Origin: a virus
IMG/VR virus record: IMGVR_UViG_3300042402_003384
Coordinates: 1-26,644 of that record
Length of the DNA stretch: 26,644 nt
Reading direction: 5' to 3' (one strand)
Shown here: positions 25,711 through 26,644 of the stretch, piece after piece
How the letters are laid out: each line of letters begins with the position of its first letter
Numbering within the stretch: position 1 is the stretch's first letter
Position numbers and translations under genes: made by a program
The notes under the pieces: generated by a model
Told to the model about the DNA's origin: nothing
What the model saw: only the letters and a program-made list of their open reading frames with translations
Databases searched by the model: none

Positions 25711-26624
25711 TATTCAGTTGGTGGGAATGCTCCTTTAGGACCAAAGAGGTCAATAAATTTATCAAGCCCTGTTTTGCCGGCCTTCAGTCCAAAATAAAAT
25801 TGATATGGTGTTGATAGAATTTGTTTTGTTCCATCATAATAATCTTCTCTTCGTGGTAATATAAAATCAACGTTTGTGTTCCATGAAATTGATTCCCATG
25901 TTCCTGCCGTACCATAACGAGTATGTAGTGTTCCATTAGTAGGATTATCAATAGTTCCGCTCGTAACTTGTAGAACCGTGTAACCTGGATATTCAGAATC
26001 GTATCGTGTGTACCCTGTGGATGATCCTGAATATATAACATCAAATTCAATTTCATTGTTAACACCTATACTGGTTAATGTTAATCCTGTAAAATCATTT
26101 GTCATTGGTAATAATAGATATCGATCCGATACATCATTGGTACCACCAGTAAACTTATAACCATATGTCATACCCTGTAATGGTTGTAATTGAACTGAAT
26201 CATAATCCCACGATTGATCATCGGATGTTGCTTCACTTGTACCACCAAATCCAGTTCCTTTTTTATCCCATAAATAAAATGGAACTTTTTGTGACGATTC
26301 GGTTAATCTTCCAGGTTCATTTAAACATAATCTAACTCTTTCACCATCTTCATCTAATTCAAATGTTACAGGTAAGGGTCCATAAAAGGTTGTGCCAGTA
26401 ACTGTTTTTTTAAACACATCAGGATATGTTTCAGGATCTAAAAATTGATACGAATATCCAAGATATTTTGGACTTTGTAAATCAAACTCTTCAATTCCCG
26501 CTTCACTATTTATTGAGATTAATTGTAATAGATCTCCATCAAAAACATTATTAAAACTTTGACCTGTAAATCCAGCATTATCAAAGAAATTATCTAAACC
26601 AAAAGTTGCATTACTGATATCCAT
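25710..26624 (-). CDS. Virion structural protein, baseplate cluster
   Basis: A 304-residue protein, the first gene of the coupled set within the window. It is acidic and beta-rich. The N-terminal part (TFGLDNFFDNAGFTGQSF and PKYLGYSYQFLDP) has no match I know. The C-terminal end, YQFYFGLKAGKTGLDKFIDLFGP (split here: YQFYFGLKAGKT then LDKFIDLFGP), resembles a short conserved tail seen in proteins of large phages. The ATG at 26624 is supported by the compact MDISNATFG start; only 20 nt upstream are visible and they hold no TATTTATA box, so its promoter may lie outside or it may be cotranscribed with further genes. A structural role is inferred. Confidence 0.6.
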   Translation of the reverse strand: MDISNATFGLDNFFDNAGFTGQSFNNVFDGDLLQLISINSEAGIEEFDLQSPKYLGYSYQFLDPETYPDVFKKTVTGTTFYGPLPVTFELDEDGERVRLCLNEPGRLTESSQKVPFYLWDKKGTGFGGTSEATSDDQSWDYDSVQLQPLQGMTYGYKFTGGTNDVSDRYLLLPMTNDFTGLTLTSIGVNNEIEFDVIYSGSSTGYTRYDSEYPGYTVLQVTSGTIDNPTNGTLHTRYGTAGTWESISWNTNVDFILPRREDYYDGTKQILSTPYQFYFGLKAGKTGLDKFIDLFGPKGAFPPTE

Positions 26625-26644
26625 TCTATAGTTTATTGCTAATC

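Overview
The window looks like part of the genome of a large, tailed, probably myovirus-type phage infecting a Bacteroidota (flavobacteria-like) host. Reasons: AT-rich DNA (about one third G+C by eye), every recognisable gene tightly packed on the minus strand, a T4-style recombination/replication set (Mre11/gp47-like and Rad50/gp46-like proteins, DnaG-type primase, RuvC-like resolvase) next to a long run of baseplate and tail-fibre genes, and no host-type housekeeping genes. The host guess rests on near-absence of Shine-Dalgarno sequences, one good match to the Bacteroidota promoter pattern TTTG-N20-TAnnTTTG, a PKD domain, and a signal peptide ending in SYSQ.

Transcription runs from high to low coordinates. 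(1) 11626-26624, virion region: seven large structural genes and two smaller ones, starting with four baseplate/tail genes joined by 1-nt TAATG stop/start overlaps or short gaps, then a 1652-residue baseplate protein carrying a roughly 400-residue Thr/Pro repeat, two smaller paralogous Thr/Pro-linker proteins, and a tail-fibre-like protein. (2) 10825-11586: a RuvC-like resolvase followed by a GC-rich structured RNA segment ending in a clear intrinsic terminator. (3) 407-10824: a nearly gapless operon of primase, RecB-like nuclease, gp47-like nuclease, a Val/Glu-rich coiled protein, a DUF1360-like membrane protein, then four restriction-modification genes, then the gp46-like ATPase and a ClpP-like protease. 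(4) 1-354: a lysis-type pair, an inner-spanin-like coiled protein and an overlapping secreted protein running off the window.

The most interesting system is the restriction-modification island at 3455-7280. It contains a recognisable EcoRI-family endonuclease with its own adenine methyltransferase, plus a second methyltransferase with a probable nuclease partner. The island is more AT-rich than its surroundings and lies between the two subunits of the Mre11/Rad50 (gp47/gp46) exonuclease, which are adjacent or nearly so in T4. The window holds only one GAATTC site by eye, against about 18 of the composition-matched CAATTG. A testable idea is that the phage uses self-protected restriction to cut unmodified DNA (host or competitor) and feeds the ends to gp46/47.

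A second signal is an octamer, TATTTATA on the coding strand (the reverse complement of the T4 late-promoter box), found exactly five times, each time 4-16 nt before a start codon of a virion or lysis gene. A third is the in-frame repeat array in the tail gene, whose unit spacings are all multiples of 3.

No stretch over 300 bases lacks a gene; the longest gaps are 10825-10977 and 7591-7706, both described below. No tRNA, rRNA, CRISPR array or insertion sequence was seen.
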